The notes under the pieces were generated by a model. It searched no databases. It was not told where the DNA came from and saw only the letters and a list, made by a program, of their open reading frames with translations. From contig URNG01000081.1 of the NCBI GenBank assembly GCA_900549295.1, positions 1 through 14,735 of the forward strand: DNA of 14,735 nucleotides, given 5' to 3'. Below are positions 6,929 through 14,443 of the stretch, piece after piece. The position numbers were made by a program, and so were the translations under genes. Position 1 is the first letter of the stretch. Every line of letters starts with the position of its first letter. This stretch comes from an uncultured Rhodocyclaceae bacterium. GTDB lineage: Bacteria; Pseudomonadota; Gammaproteobacteria; Burkholderiales; Rhodocyclaceae.

Positions 6929-8026
6929 TTACAGCGCCCGCCCGAGCGCCTCGATGAAGCGCGCATTTTCCGCCGCCGTGCCGATCGTCACCCGCAGCCA
7001 CTCCGGCAGGCCGTAACCGGCGATGGGGCGGACGATGACGCCCTGTTCCAGCAGCTTCTGGTTCACCCGCGCCGCATCGCCCACGCGGAAGGTCACGAAG
7101 TTGCCGCCCGACGGAATGTATTGCAGCCCCAGGCGTCCGAGCGCATTGACGATGTCCGTCATGCCGGCGCGGTTCAGCTCATAGCTCGCCTGCAGGAATT
7201 CGGTGTCGTCCAGCGCCGCCAGCGCCGCCGCCAGGGCCAGATTGTTCACGTTGAAGGGCTGGCGCACGCGGTTGAGCAGGTCGGCGACGGCGCTCGAAGC
7301 CATCGCGTAGCCGATGCGCAGGCCGGCCAGACCGTAGATTTTGGACAGGGTGCGGCACACCACGAGATTCGGGAATTCGGCGATCCAGCCCGCCATGTCG
7401 ACCCGCGCCGCAGGCGGCAGGTATTCGTTGTAGGCTTCGTCGAGCACCACCAGCACCTCCGGCGGCACGTTTTCCAGAAAGGCGCGCACGTCGGCGTAGG
7501 GCAGGAAATTGCCGGTCGGGTTGTTCGGGTTGGCGATCCACACGACGCGCGTATCCGGGCGGATCGCCGCCAGCATCTCGGCCAGATCGTGACCGTAATC
7601 GAGCGCCGGTACCTGGATCGCTTCAGCGCCGCTGGCCTGGGTCGCCAGCGGATAGACGGCAAAGGCGTACTGCGAAAACACCGCCGAGCGCCCTGGCGCG
7701 AGGAACACGCGCGCCGCCATTTCCAGCACGTCGTTCGAGCCGTTGCCGAGCACCACCTGATTGGCGGCCAGCCCGGCGCGTTGCGCCAGTTTTTCGATCA
7801 GCTCGAACTGATCCGGGTAGCGTGCCACTCCGGCTATCACCTCCTCCATCGCCGCCAGCGCGCGCGGACTCGCGCCGAGCGGATTTTCATTGGAGGCCAG
7901 CTTGACGATGCGCTCGACCGGAATATTCATCTCCCGCGCCAGCTCGGTAATCGGCTTGCCCGGCTGGTAGGGCGAAATGGCGCGCACGTAAGGCAGGGCG
8001 AAGTCAGCGATAGCGGCGGAAGACAT
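6929..8026 (-). CDS. hisC: HisC-family PLP aminotransferase (histidinol-phosphate / aromatic)
   Basis: This 365-residue fold-type I, class I/II aminotransferase has ASNENPLG (44-51), NPNNPTG (166-172), DEAYNEY (196-202) and the PLP lysine K229 in TLSKIYGLAGLRIGY (226-240). These are the marks of histidinol-phosphate aminotransferase. The start at 8026 has a good GAGAGG ribosome site (8037-8042), which overlaps the pheA stop, and the N-terminus beginning MSSAAIADFA is family-like; the open frame upstream to 8530 shadows pheA. Its position between pheA and tyrA is the usual place of the second HisC copy ('HisC2') in related bacteria. Such enzymes can transaminate phenylpyruvate and 4-hydroxyphenylpyruvate as well as imidazole-acetol phosphate. 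Family assignment is firm; the physiological substrate is inferred from context. Confidence 0.92.
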   Translation of the reverse strand: MSSAAIADFALPYVRAISPYQPGKPITELAREMNIPVERIVKLASNENPLGASPRALAAMEEVIAGVARYPDQFELIEKLAQRAGLAANQVVLGNGSNDVLEMAARVFLAPGRSAVFSQYAFAVYPLATQASGAEAIQVPALDYGHDLAEMLAAIRPDTRVVWIANPNNPTGNFLPYADVRAFLENVPPEVLVVLDEAYNEYLPPAARVDMAGWIAEFPNLVVCRTLSKIYGLAGLRIGYAMASSAVADLLNRVRQPFNVNNLALAAALAALDDTEFLQASYELNRAGMTDIVNALGRLGLQYIPSGGNFVTFRVGDAARVNQKLLEQGVIVRPIAGYGLPEWLRVTIGTAAENARFIEALGRAL

Positions 8027-8040
8027 GAGCTGAAAACCTC

Positions 8041-9132
8041 TCAAAAAACAGCGCCCGGATAGGAGCCGAGCACTTTCAGATAGGCCGCGTTGGCAGCCAG
8101 TTGTTCGAGCGCCGCCTTGATCGTCGGCGTTTCGCGGTGGCCTTCGATATCGACGTAAAACACGTATTCCCAGAGCGCATTGCGCGCCGGGCGCGATTCC
8201 AGCCGGCACATCGACACGCCGGCGGCGGTGAGCGGCGCCAGCAAACCATGCAGCGCGCCGGTGCGGTTGGGCGTGGACATCACCAGGGAAGTCTTGTCGC
8301 GCCCGGAAATCCCGGCATCCTGCCGCCCCAGCACGAGGAAGCGGGTGGTGTTGTTCGGTTCGTCCTCGATGCGCTCGGCGAGTTTGGGCAGTTCGTAACG
8401 CGCCGCTGCGGCTTCGCCGGCAATCGCCGCCGCGCCGCTTTCCGCCGCCGCCAGTTGCGCCGCCTGGGCGTTGCTGCCGACCGAAATGCGCTGCGCCTGC
8501 GGCAGCATGCGGTTCAGCCATTCGTGGCACTGCGCCAGCGACTGGGCGTGCGAGTACACCTTGCGGATGGCGCTCAATTCCGCTTCCCTGGACAGCAGGT
8601 TCTGGTGAATGCGCAGCACCACTTCGCCGCAGATCTTGAGCGAGGTCGACAACAGCAGATCCATGGTGCGCCCGACCGCGCCCTCGGTGGAGTTTTCCAC
8701 CGGCACCACGGCGTAATGGGCGTGGCCGGCCTCCACTTCGCGGAACACGTCGTCGATGGAATCCTGCGGCAGCAGGCAGGCGGCATGGCCGAAATGCTTG
8801 GTGGCGGCGGATTCGGAGAAAGTCCCCAGGGGGCCGAGAAAGGCGATGGACAGCGGCTGTTCGAGCGCCAGACAGGCCGACATCACCTCGCGGAAAAAGA
8901 AGGTGACGTTCTCGCTGGGCAAGGGGCCGGGGTTTTCATCCTGCAAGCGGCGCAGCACCTGCGCCTCGCGCTCCGGGCGGTAGATGAAACCGGCGTCGCC
9001 GAATTCCGCCTTGATTTCGCCTACCTTCTGCGCGCACCGGGCGCGCTGGTTGAGGAGCCGGAGCAATTCGCCGTCGATGCGGTCGATGTCGGCGCGCACG
9101 CCGGAAAGAGCCTGTTGCAGATCGTCAGTCAT
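8041..9132 (-). CDS. pheA: Bifunctional chorismate mutase / prephenate dehydratase (P-protein)
   Basis: This enzyme converts chorismate to prephenate and prephenate to phenylpyruvate, the committed route to phenylalanine. The 363 residues have an AroQ chorismate mutase helical domain (about 5-90, with R13, R30 and K41 in plausible active-site positions). The prephenate dehydratase domain (about 95-270) carries GPLGTF (100-105), ENSTEGAVG (146-154) and the catalytic TRF (263-265). The C-terminal ACT domain (about 280-358) has GALHGLL (292-298) and ESRP (312-315), the phenylalanine-binding motifs. Feedback inhibition by phenylalanine is therefore expected. The start ATG at 9132 lies 16 bases after serC with no clear ribosome site; an in-frame ATG at 9168 would overlap serC by 20 bases and is less likely. 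Fourteen bases separate it from hisC. Confidence 0.95.
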   Translation of the reverse strand: MTDDLQQALSGVRADIDRIDGELLRLLNQRARCAQKVGEIKAEFGDAGFIYRPEREAQVLRRLQDENPGPLPSENVTFFFREVMSACLALEQPLSIAFLGPLGTFSESAATKHFGHAACLLPQDSIDDVFREVEAGHAHYAVVPVENSTEGAVGRTMDLLLSTSLKICGEVVLRIHQNLLSREAELSAIRKVYSHAQSLAQCHEWLNRMLPQAQRISVGSNAQAAQLAAAESGAAAIAGEAAAARYELPKLAERIEDEPNNTTRFLVLGRQDAGISGRDKTSLVMSTPNRTGALHGLLAPLTAAGVSMCRLESRPARNALWEYVFYVDIEGHRETPTIKAALEQLAANAAYLKVLGSYPGAVF

Positions 9133-9148
9133 GGATGCGGGTAAAAAA

Positions 9149-10255
9149 TCAGCCCTTGCGCCGGGCAAAATCGTTCATGAAATCGACCAGCACGCGCACC
9201 GAGGCGAGCGGCACGGCGTTGTAGATCGAGGCGCGCATGCCGCCGACCGATTTGTGGCCTTTCAGGCCGGCCAGACCGGCATTTTTCGCTTCGGCGAGGA
9301 AGGCGGCATCGAGCGCCGGATTGGCGAGCACGAAGGGAACGTTCATGCGCGAGCGGCAATCGGGATCGACCGGGTTGGCGTAGAAACCTTGCGAGGCGTC
9401 GATGCAGTCGTACAGCGCCCGCGCTTTTTCGACATTGACCTGCTCGATGCCGGCCAGGCCGCCCTGCGCCTGCAACCACTGGAAAACCAGCCCGGCAATG
9501 TAAACACCGAAAGTCGGCGGCGTGTTGAGCATGGAGCCGTTGGCCGCCTGCACCGCGTAATCGAGCAGGGTCGGCGCGGCGAGCGGAGCCATGCCGAGCA
9601 GATCCTGGTGAATGATGACGAGCGTCAGCCCGGAAGGGCCGATATTCTTCTGCGCGCCGGCGTAGATCAGGCCGAATTTCTCGACGTCTACCGGGCGCGA
9701 CAGGATGTGCGAGGACATGTCCGCCACCAGCGGCACGCCGGTATCCGCAATGCGCTCGGCGGGAATTTCGATGCCGTGGATGGTTTCGTTGGTGCACACG
9801 TGCAGGTAGGCGGCGAAGGGGTCGAGCTTGATTTCCTCGGCCACCGGCAGGCGGGTGTAATTGCTGTCCTTGGTCGTCGCCGCGAGGCGCGCGCCGCTGC
9901 CCTGGGCGAGCGACGGCGCAATTTTCTGCGCTTCCTTGAAGGCTTTTTCCGACCAGCTGCCGGTGACGATGTAATCCGCCGAGCGCCCGGCGAGCAGGTT
10001 CAACGGAATCTGCGCGAACTGCTGCGTCGCGCCGCCCTGCAAAAACAGCACCTTGTATTGCGCGGGAATGCCGAGCAAGGCACGCAGATCGGCTTCGGCC
10101 CGCTCGATGATGGCGGTGAATTCCTTGCCGCGATGGCTCATTTCCATGACGCCGCAGCCCGCCCCCTGCCAATCCAGCAATTCTTCCTGCGCCTGACGCA
10201 ACACGCTTTCCGGCAGGGCCGCCGGGCCGGCGCTGAAATTATGGATGCGCGCCAT
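9149..10255 (-). CDS. serC: Phosphoserine aminotransferase (SerC)
   Basis: This PLP enzyme of fold type I, class V forms 3-phosphoserine from 3-phosphohydroxypyruvate and glutamate. It usually also makes 4-phosphohydroxythreonine for pyridoxal phosphate synthesis. At 368 residues it is close to the usual 360. Motifs are NFSAGPAALP at 6-15, MEMSHRGKEF at 37-46, the cofactor loop GGATQQF (74-80), and the PLP lysine K203 in AGAQKNIGPSG (199-209). The ATG follows the gyrA stop after a single base (TGACATG), so translation is probably coupled to gyrA; the open frame upstream to 10438 is a shadow. It is the second gene of the gyrA-led transcript. Confidence 0.96.
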   Translation of the reverse strand: MARIHNFSAGPAALPESVLRQAQEELLDWQGAGCGVMEMSHRGKEFTAIIERAEADLRALLGIPAQYKVLFLQGGATQQFAQIPLNLLAGRSADYIVTGSWSEKAFKEAQKIAPSLAQGSGARLAATTKDSNYTRLPVAEEIKLDPFAAYLHVCTNETIHGIEIPAERIADTGVPLVADMSSHILSRPVDVEKFGLIYAGAQKNIGPSGLTLVIIHQDLLGMAPLAAPTLLDYAVQAANGSMLNTPPTFGVYIAGLVFQWLQAQGGLAGIEQVNVEKARALYDCIDASQGFYANPVDPDCRSRMNVPFVLANPALDAAFLAEAKNAGLAGLKGHKSVGGMRASIYNAVPLASVRVLVDFMNDFARRKG

Positions 10256-10256
10256 G

Positions 10257-12914
10257 TCAGTTATCCCCGGCGGGACCGTCGGTTGCTGCGTCAGCCGCCG
10301 GTTCTGCGGCAGGGCTGGCAGCTTCTCCGCCTTCGACGTTGTTTTCAACACCGTTTTCTTCGGCCACCCCATTTTCCTCGGCCACCGATTCCGCAACCTT
10401 TTCCAGCCCGGCCAGCTTCTCGCCGTCGTCCAGCGCAATCAGCGTCACGCCTTGCGTCGCCCGGCCCATGCCGCGGATCTCGGAAACGCGGGTGCGGATC
10501 AGCACGCCGCCGGTGGTGATGAGCATCACCTCGTCGTCGTCATTGACCAGCTTGGCGGCGATCACCACGCCGTTGCGCTCGGAATCGGCGATGGCCTTGA
10601 CGCCTTGCGTGCCGCGCCCGGAATGGCGGAAGTCGGCGAGCACGGTGCGCTTGCCAAAACCGTTTTCGGTGGCGACCAGCACCGTCTGCTGGTCGTCCTC
10701 GGCAACCAGCAGCGAAATCACCGTCTGGCCGTCCTGCAACTTCATGCCGCGCACGCCGCGCGCGCCGCGGCCCATCGGCCGGACGTCCTCCTCGTCGAAC
10801 CAGACCGCCTTGCCGGCGTCCGACACCAGCACGATGTCGCTCTGGCCGGTGGTCAGTTCGACGCCGATCAGGTAGTCGTCATCGAGCAGATCGACGGCGA
10901 TGATGCCCGCCTTGCGCGGGTTGGAGAAATCGGACAACGGCGTTTTCTTGACCGTGCCGCTGCGGGTGGCCATGAAGATGTATTTGTCGTCGGCGAATTC
11001 CTTGACCGGCAGCACGGCATTGATCTTCTCGCCTTCTTCCAGCGGGAAGAGATTGACGATGGGCTTGCCCCGGCTGGCGCGGCTGCCCTGCGGCGCTTCG
11101 TAGACCTTGAGCCAGTAGCAGCGGCCCCGGTTGGAGAAGCACAGGATGTAATCGTGGGTGTTGGCGACGAACAGGTGGTCGATGAAATCCTCGTCCTTGA
11201 TCGCCGCCGCCTGCTTGCCGCGCCCGCCGCGCCGCTGGGCGCGGTAGTCGGCGAGCGGCTGCGCCTTGATGTAGCCGCCGTGCGACAGCGTGACCACCAT
11301 GTCCTGCGGTGTGATCAGGTCTTCGATGCCGAGTTCCTGCGTGTGCAGCACGATTTCCGATTTGCGCTCGTCGCCGAACTGCTCGCGCACCGCCGCCAGT
11401 TCGTCGGCGATGATGGCGGTGATGCGCTCCGGGCGGGCCAGGATGTCGAGCAGGTCGACAATCTTGTCCATCACTTCCTTGTATTCGCCGACGATCTTGT
11501 CCTGCTCCAGGCCGGTCAGGCGTTGCAGGCGCAGTTCGAGAATGGCCTGGGCCTGGGCATCCGACAAGCGGTAGCCCTGCGCCGAGAGGCCGAATTCCGG
11601 TGCCAGCCCTTCCGGGCGGGAGGCGTCGGAGGCGGCGCGTTGCAGCATGTCCTCGACCACCGGGCTGCGCCACTGGCGGGCCATCAAACTCTGCTTGGCG
11701 TCCGCCGGCGTCGGCGCGGCCTTGATGAGCGCGATGATTTCATCGACGTTGGAGAGCGCTACCGCCAGACCTTCGAGAATGTGGCCGCGCTCGCGCGCCT
11801 TGCGCAGTTCATACACCGTGCGCCGCGTCACCACTTCCCGGCGGTGCGCCAGGAAGCATTCGAGCATCTGCTTGAGGTTCAAGAGGCGCGGCTGGCCGTC
11901 GACCAGCGCCACCATGTTCATGCCGAAGCTGTCCTGTAACTGCGTCTGCTTGTACAGGTTGTTGAGGATGACCTCGCCGACCTCGCCGCGCTTCAATTCG
12001 ATGACGATGCGCATGCCGGACTTGTCGGACTCGTCGCGGATGTCGGAAATGCCCTCGATCTTCTTTTCGTTGACCAGTTCGGCGATCTTCTCGATCAGGG
12101 TTTTCTTGTTCACCTGATAGGGAATTTCATCGACGATCAGCGCCTGCCGGTCACCCTTGCCGATGTCCTCGAAATGGGTGCGCGCCCGCATGACAACGCG
12201 CCCGCGCCCGGTCTTGTAACCTTCGCGCACGCCCATCACGCCGTAGATCAGGCCGGCGGTGGGGAAATCCGGGGCGGGGATGAGGTCGATCAGGTCGTCG
12301 ATGGCGATCGCCGGGTTTTCCAGCAAGGCCAGACAGCCGGCGATCACTTCGCGCAGGTTGTGCGGCGGAATGTTGGTCGCCATGCCCACCGCGATACCGG
12401 CGGAACCGTTGATGAGCAGGTTGGGAATGCGCGTCGGCAGGACCGAAGGTTCCAATTCCTTGCCGTCGTAGTTCGGCACGAAATCGACGGTCTCCTTGTC
12501 GATGTCGGCGGTCAGGTCGGAGGCGATACGGTCGAGGCGGCACTCGGTGTAACGCATGGCGGCGGCGTTGTCGCCGTCGATCGAGCCGAAGTTGCCCTGG
12601 CCGTCCACCAGCGTGTAGCGCAGCGAAAAATCCTGCGCCATGCGCACCAGCGTGTCGTAAATCGCCGAATCGCCGTGCGGGTGGTACTTACCCATGACCT
12701 CGCCGACGACGCGGGCGCATTTCACGAAGGGCCGGTTCCACACGTTGTTGGTTTCGTGCATCGCGTACAGAACGCGGCGATGCACCGGCTTCAGGCCGTC
12801 GCGCGCATCCGGCAAGGCGCGGCCGACGATGACACTCATCGCATAATCGAGATAGGAACGCCGCATTTCCTCTTCGAGGCTGATCGGCAGGGTTTCTTTG
12901 GCGAATTGTTCCAT
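10257..12914 (-). CDS. gyrA: DNA gyrase subunit A
   Basis: GyrA is the DNA-breaking subunit of gyrase, which with GyrB introduces negative supercoils. At 885 residues it is near the E. coli length of 875. The catalytic tyrosine is Y122 (R121-Y122). The quinolone-resistance region has the sensitive residues S83 and D87 in GDSAIYD (81-87). The C-terminal beta-pinwheel contains an intact GyrA-box QRRGGRG (560-566), needed for DNA wrapping and supercoiling and the main reason to call GyrA rather than ParC. Residues from about 840 form an acidic, Ala/Glu-rich tail with a hexapeptide duplication. The start at 12914 has only a weak GGA upstream. It leads the gyrA-serC-pheA-hisC-tyrA transcript. Confidence 0.98.
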   Translation of the reverse strand: MEQFAKETLPISLEEEMRRSYLDYAMSVIVGRALPDARDGLKPVHRRVLYAMHETNNVWNRPFVKCARVVGEVMGKYHPHGDSAIYDTLVRMAQDFSLRYTLVDGQGNFGSIDGDNAAAMRYTECRLDRIASDLTADIDKETVDFVPNYDGKELEPSVLPTRIPNLLINGSAGIAVGMATNIPPHNLREVIAGCLALLENPAIAIDDLIDLIPAPDFPTAGLIYGVMGVREGYKTGRGRVVMRARTHFEDIGKGDRQALIVDEIPYQVNKKTLIEKIAELVNEKKIEGISDIRDESDKSGMRIVIELKRGEVGEVILNNLYKQTQLQDSFGMNMVALVDGQPRLLNLKQMLECFLAHRREVVTRRTVYELRKARERGHILEGLAVALSNVDEIIALIKAAPTPADAKQSLMARQWRSPVVEDMLQRAASDASRPEGLAPEFGLSAQGYRLSDAQAQAILELRLQRLTGLEQDKIVGEYKEVMDKIVDLLDILARPERITAIIADELAAVREQFGDERKSEIVLHTQELGIEDLITPQDMVVTLSHGGYIKAQPLADYRAQRRGGRGKQAAAIKDEDFIDHLFVANTHDYILCFSNRGRCYWLKVYEAPQGSRASRGKPIVNLFPLEEGEKINAVLPVKEFADDKYIFMATRSGTVKKTPLSDFSNPRKAGIIAVDLLDDDYLIGVELTTGQSDIVLVSDAGKAVWFDEEDVRPMGRGARGVRGMKLQDGQTVISLLVAEDDQQTVLVATENGFGKRTVLADFRHSGRGTQGVKAIADSERNGVVIAAKLVNDDDEVMLITTGGVLIRTRVSEIRGMGRATQGVTLIALDDGEKLAGLEKVAESVAEENGVAEENGVENNVEGGEAASPAAEPAADAATDGPAGDN
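10350..10385 (-). repeat. Tandem 18-bp duplication in the gyrA acidic tail
   Basis: Two adjacent 18-base units on the minus strand differ at third-codon positions and encode VAEENG twice (gyrA residues 844-849 and 850-855). A partial third unit (VENN) follows. It lies in the acidic tail of GyrA, beyond the pinwheel domain, so it should not disturb catalysis. Confidence 0.7.
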
Positions 12915-13010
12915 TTTTTGCTGTCCGTGCCACCGGGGCGGCGCTGTGTTTGATGCGAGTCCGCTTGCAGCTTGTCTGGCTGTTGCAATGCGGAACTTGG
13001 AGAATCTGCT

Positions 13011-13016
13011 ATTTTA
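13011..13016 (-). promoter_or_regulatory. Candidate -10 box for the gyrA transcript
   Basis: On the minus strand these bases read TAAAAT, within GTTAAAATAGC, a form often seen at betaproteobacterial sigma-70 promoters. No good -35 box sits 16-18 bases upstream. Transcription from here would leave a gyrA leader of about 90 bases. The same AT-rich patch reads TATTTT on the plus strand (13010-13015) and could serve the divergent amidohydrolase gene, but TTGCAA at 12983-12988 is 21 bases away, too far for a normal spacer. The rest of the 133-base gap shows nothing recognisable. Confidence 0.35.
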
Positions 13017-13047
13017 ACACGCCAACCCCTCATAACGCTTGCCCCAC

Positions 13048-14391
13048 ATGACACCGACACCCCAAAGCATCGACCTGCTGCTGGAAGCACGCTGGATCGC
13101 CACCGCCGAACAGGACGGCGTCCTGAAAAACCACGCCATCGCCATCGACGGCGGCAGGATTCTCGCCATCCTGCCCATCGCGGAAGCCCGCGAACAGTAC
13201 CTGCCGCGCGAAAAGACGCAACTCGACGAGCACATCCTGATTCCCGGCCTCATCAACCTGCACACCCACGCCGCCATGAACCTGCTGCGCGGCATCGCCG
13301 ACGACCTGCCGCTGATGGACTGGCTGCAAAAACGCATCTGGCCGGCGGAAGGCGCGCTCGTTTCCAGCGCCTTCGTGCTCGACGGCACGCGGCTTGCCTG
13401 CCACGAAATGCTGCGCGGCGGCATCACCTGTTTCAACGACATGTATTTCTTCCCGGAAGCCGCCGCCCAGGCCGCCGGCGAATTCGGCATGCGCGCCATG
13501 CTCGGCATGACGACGCTGGAATTCCCCACCCGCTATGCCAGCGACGCCGAGGATTACCTGCGCAAGGGGCTGGCCGCACGCGACGCCAACCGCGACCCGC
13601 GCATCCACTTCGCCCTCGCCCCGCACGCCCCCTATACGGTCAGCGACCGCAGCTTCGAGCGGATCGCCACGCTCGCCGAGCAACTCGACGTGCCGGTGCA
13701 CTGCCACATTCACGAAACGCGTGCCGAAATCGAGCAATCGCTGACCGAGCACGGCGTTCGCCCGCTGGCGCGCCTGCATCGCCTGGGGCTGGTCAATCCC
13801 GATTTCATCGGCGTGCATGCCGTGCATCTGGACGACACCGAAATTCAACTGCTGGCCGCACAAAACGCCAGCATCGCCCACTGCCCGACCTCCAACCTCA
13901 AACTCGGCAGCGGCGTCGCCCGCATTGCCGACCTGCTCGCCGCCGGCGTCAACGTCGGCCTGGGTAGCGACGGCGCCGCCAGCAACAACCGCCTCGACAT
14001 GTTCCAGGAAATGCGGCTGGCCGCCCTGCTGGCCAAAGGCCACGGCGAAGACGCCAGCCTGCTGCCGGCAGCGCAAATCCTGCGCATGGCCACCATCAAC
14101 GGGGCCCGCGCGCTGGGCCTGGCACATCTCACCGGCTCCCTTGCCCCGGGCAAAGCCGCCGACATCGTCGCCGTGGCGCTGGGCGAACTCGATTGCCAAC
14201 CCTGCTACGACCCGCTATCCCATCTCATCTACGTCGCCGGGCGCGAGCAGGTCAGCCACGTCTGGATCGATGGAATGTGTCGTATCTACAACAAAACCCT
14301 GCAAAGTCCACATGCAATAAGCTTGGATGCCAGCTTGGCCCTGTGGCAGAATAGGGCGCAAGTTTGCGCAAGAGATCATGAACCGTCATAA
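13048..14391 (+). CDS. mtaD: Amidohydrolase, methylthioadenosine/S-adenosylhomocysteine deaminase type (TRZ/ATZ family)
   Basis: This 447-residue metal-dependent hydrolase of the ATZ/TRZ group probably deaminates 5'-methylthioadenosine and/or S-adenosylhomocysteine in the cytosol. The metal and active-site residues are visible: HTH (H72, H74), the HAP region with H193, HCHIHE (218-223, giving H220 and E223 spaced as in the deaminases), GVHAVHL (255-261, H257 or H260) and GSDGAASNN (306-314, D308). A beta-sandwich part formed by both termini (about 8-65 and 365-412) is typical. The start is ATG 13048; a TTG at 13039 is also in frame, and neither has a good ribosome site. In Pseudomonas aeruginosa a homologue near gyrA (PA3170) is, as I recall, a methylthioadenosine deaminase. 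Guanine or other azaheterocycle deaminases are alternatives, so the symbol is provisional. Confidence 0.82.
   Translation: MTPTPQSIDLLLEARWIATAEQDGVLKNHAIAIDGGRILAILPIAEAREQYLPREKTQLDEHILIPGLINLHTHAAMNLLRGIADDLPLMDWLQKRIWPAEGALVSSAFVLDGTRLACHEMLRGGITCFNDMYFFPEAAAQAAGEFGMRAMLGMTTLEFPTRYASDAEDYLRKGLAARDANRDPRIHFALAPHAPYTVSDRSFERIATLAEQLDVPVHCHIHETRAEIEQSLTEHGVRPLARLHRLGLVNPDFIGVHAVHLDDTEIQLLAAQNASIAHCPTSNLKLGSGVARIADLLAAGVNVGLGSDGAASNNRLDMFQEMRLAALLAKGHGEDASLLPAAQILRMATINGARALGLAHLTGSLAPGKAADIVAVALGELDCQPCYDPLSHLIYVAGREQVSHVWIDGMCRIYNKTLQSPHAISLDASLALWQNRAQVCARDHEPS
14356..14369. promoter_or_regulatory. Perfect dyad overlapping the ompA -35 box (possible operator)
   Basis: GCGCAA (14356-14361) and TTGCGC (14364-14369) are exact reverse complements around a 2-base centre. 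The right arm is the proposed -35 element of the ompA promoter. The position suggests a repressor or regulator site. The dyad also lies inside the last codons of the amidohydrolase gene, so it could be coincidental. Confidence 0.35.
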
Positions 14392-14392
14392 T
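14364..14392 (+). promoter_or_regulatory. Sigma-70 type promoter for ompA
   Basis: TTGCGC (-35, 14364-14369) and CATAAT (-10, 14387-14392) are separated by exactly 17 bases. The -10 matches consensus at five of six positions; the -35 keeps the TTG. It overlaps the 3' end and stop codon of the amidohydrolase gene. Transcription would start near 14399, giving a leader of about 45 bases with a strong ribosome site. Confidence 0.6.
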
Positions 14393-14443
14393 CCGATGCT
14401 GCTAACCGTCACAACCATCAATTTCTCAACGAGGGAAGAGATT

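Noticed and set aside
8041..9132. PheA as an unusual gene fusion
   Set aside because: The chorismate mutase, prephenate dehydratase and ACT order is the normal proteobacterial P-protein.
8984..10519. 511-codon open frame on the plus strand
   Set aside because: It is antisense to pheA, serC and the gyrA end; no motif and no sensible start context.
10245..11939. 564-codon open frame on the plus strand
   Set aside because: It is antisense to gyrA, which is complete and carries every family motif; the long frame is expected from GC-rich codon usage.
12654..12674. Possible quinolone-resistance change in gyrA (residues 81-87)
   Set aside because: S83 and D87 are both the sensitive residues.
13030..14199. 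389-codon open frame on the minus strand
   Set aside because: It is antisense to the amidohydrolase, whose metal-ligand motifs are all present.
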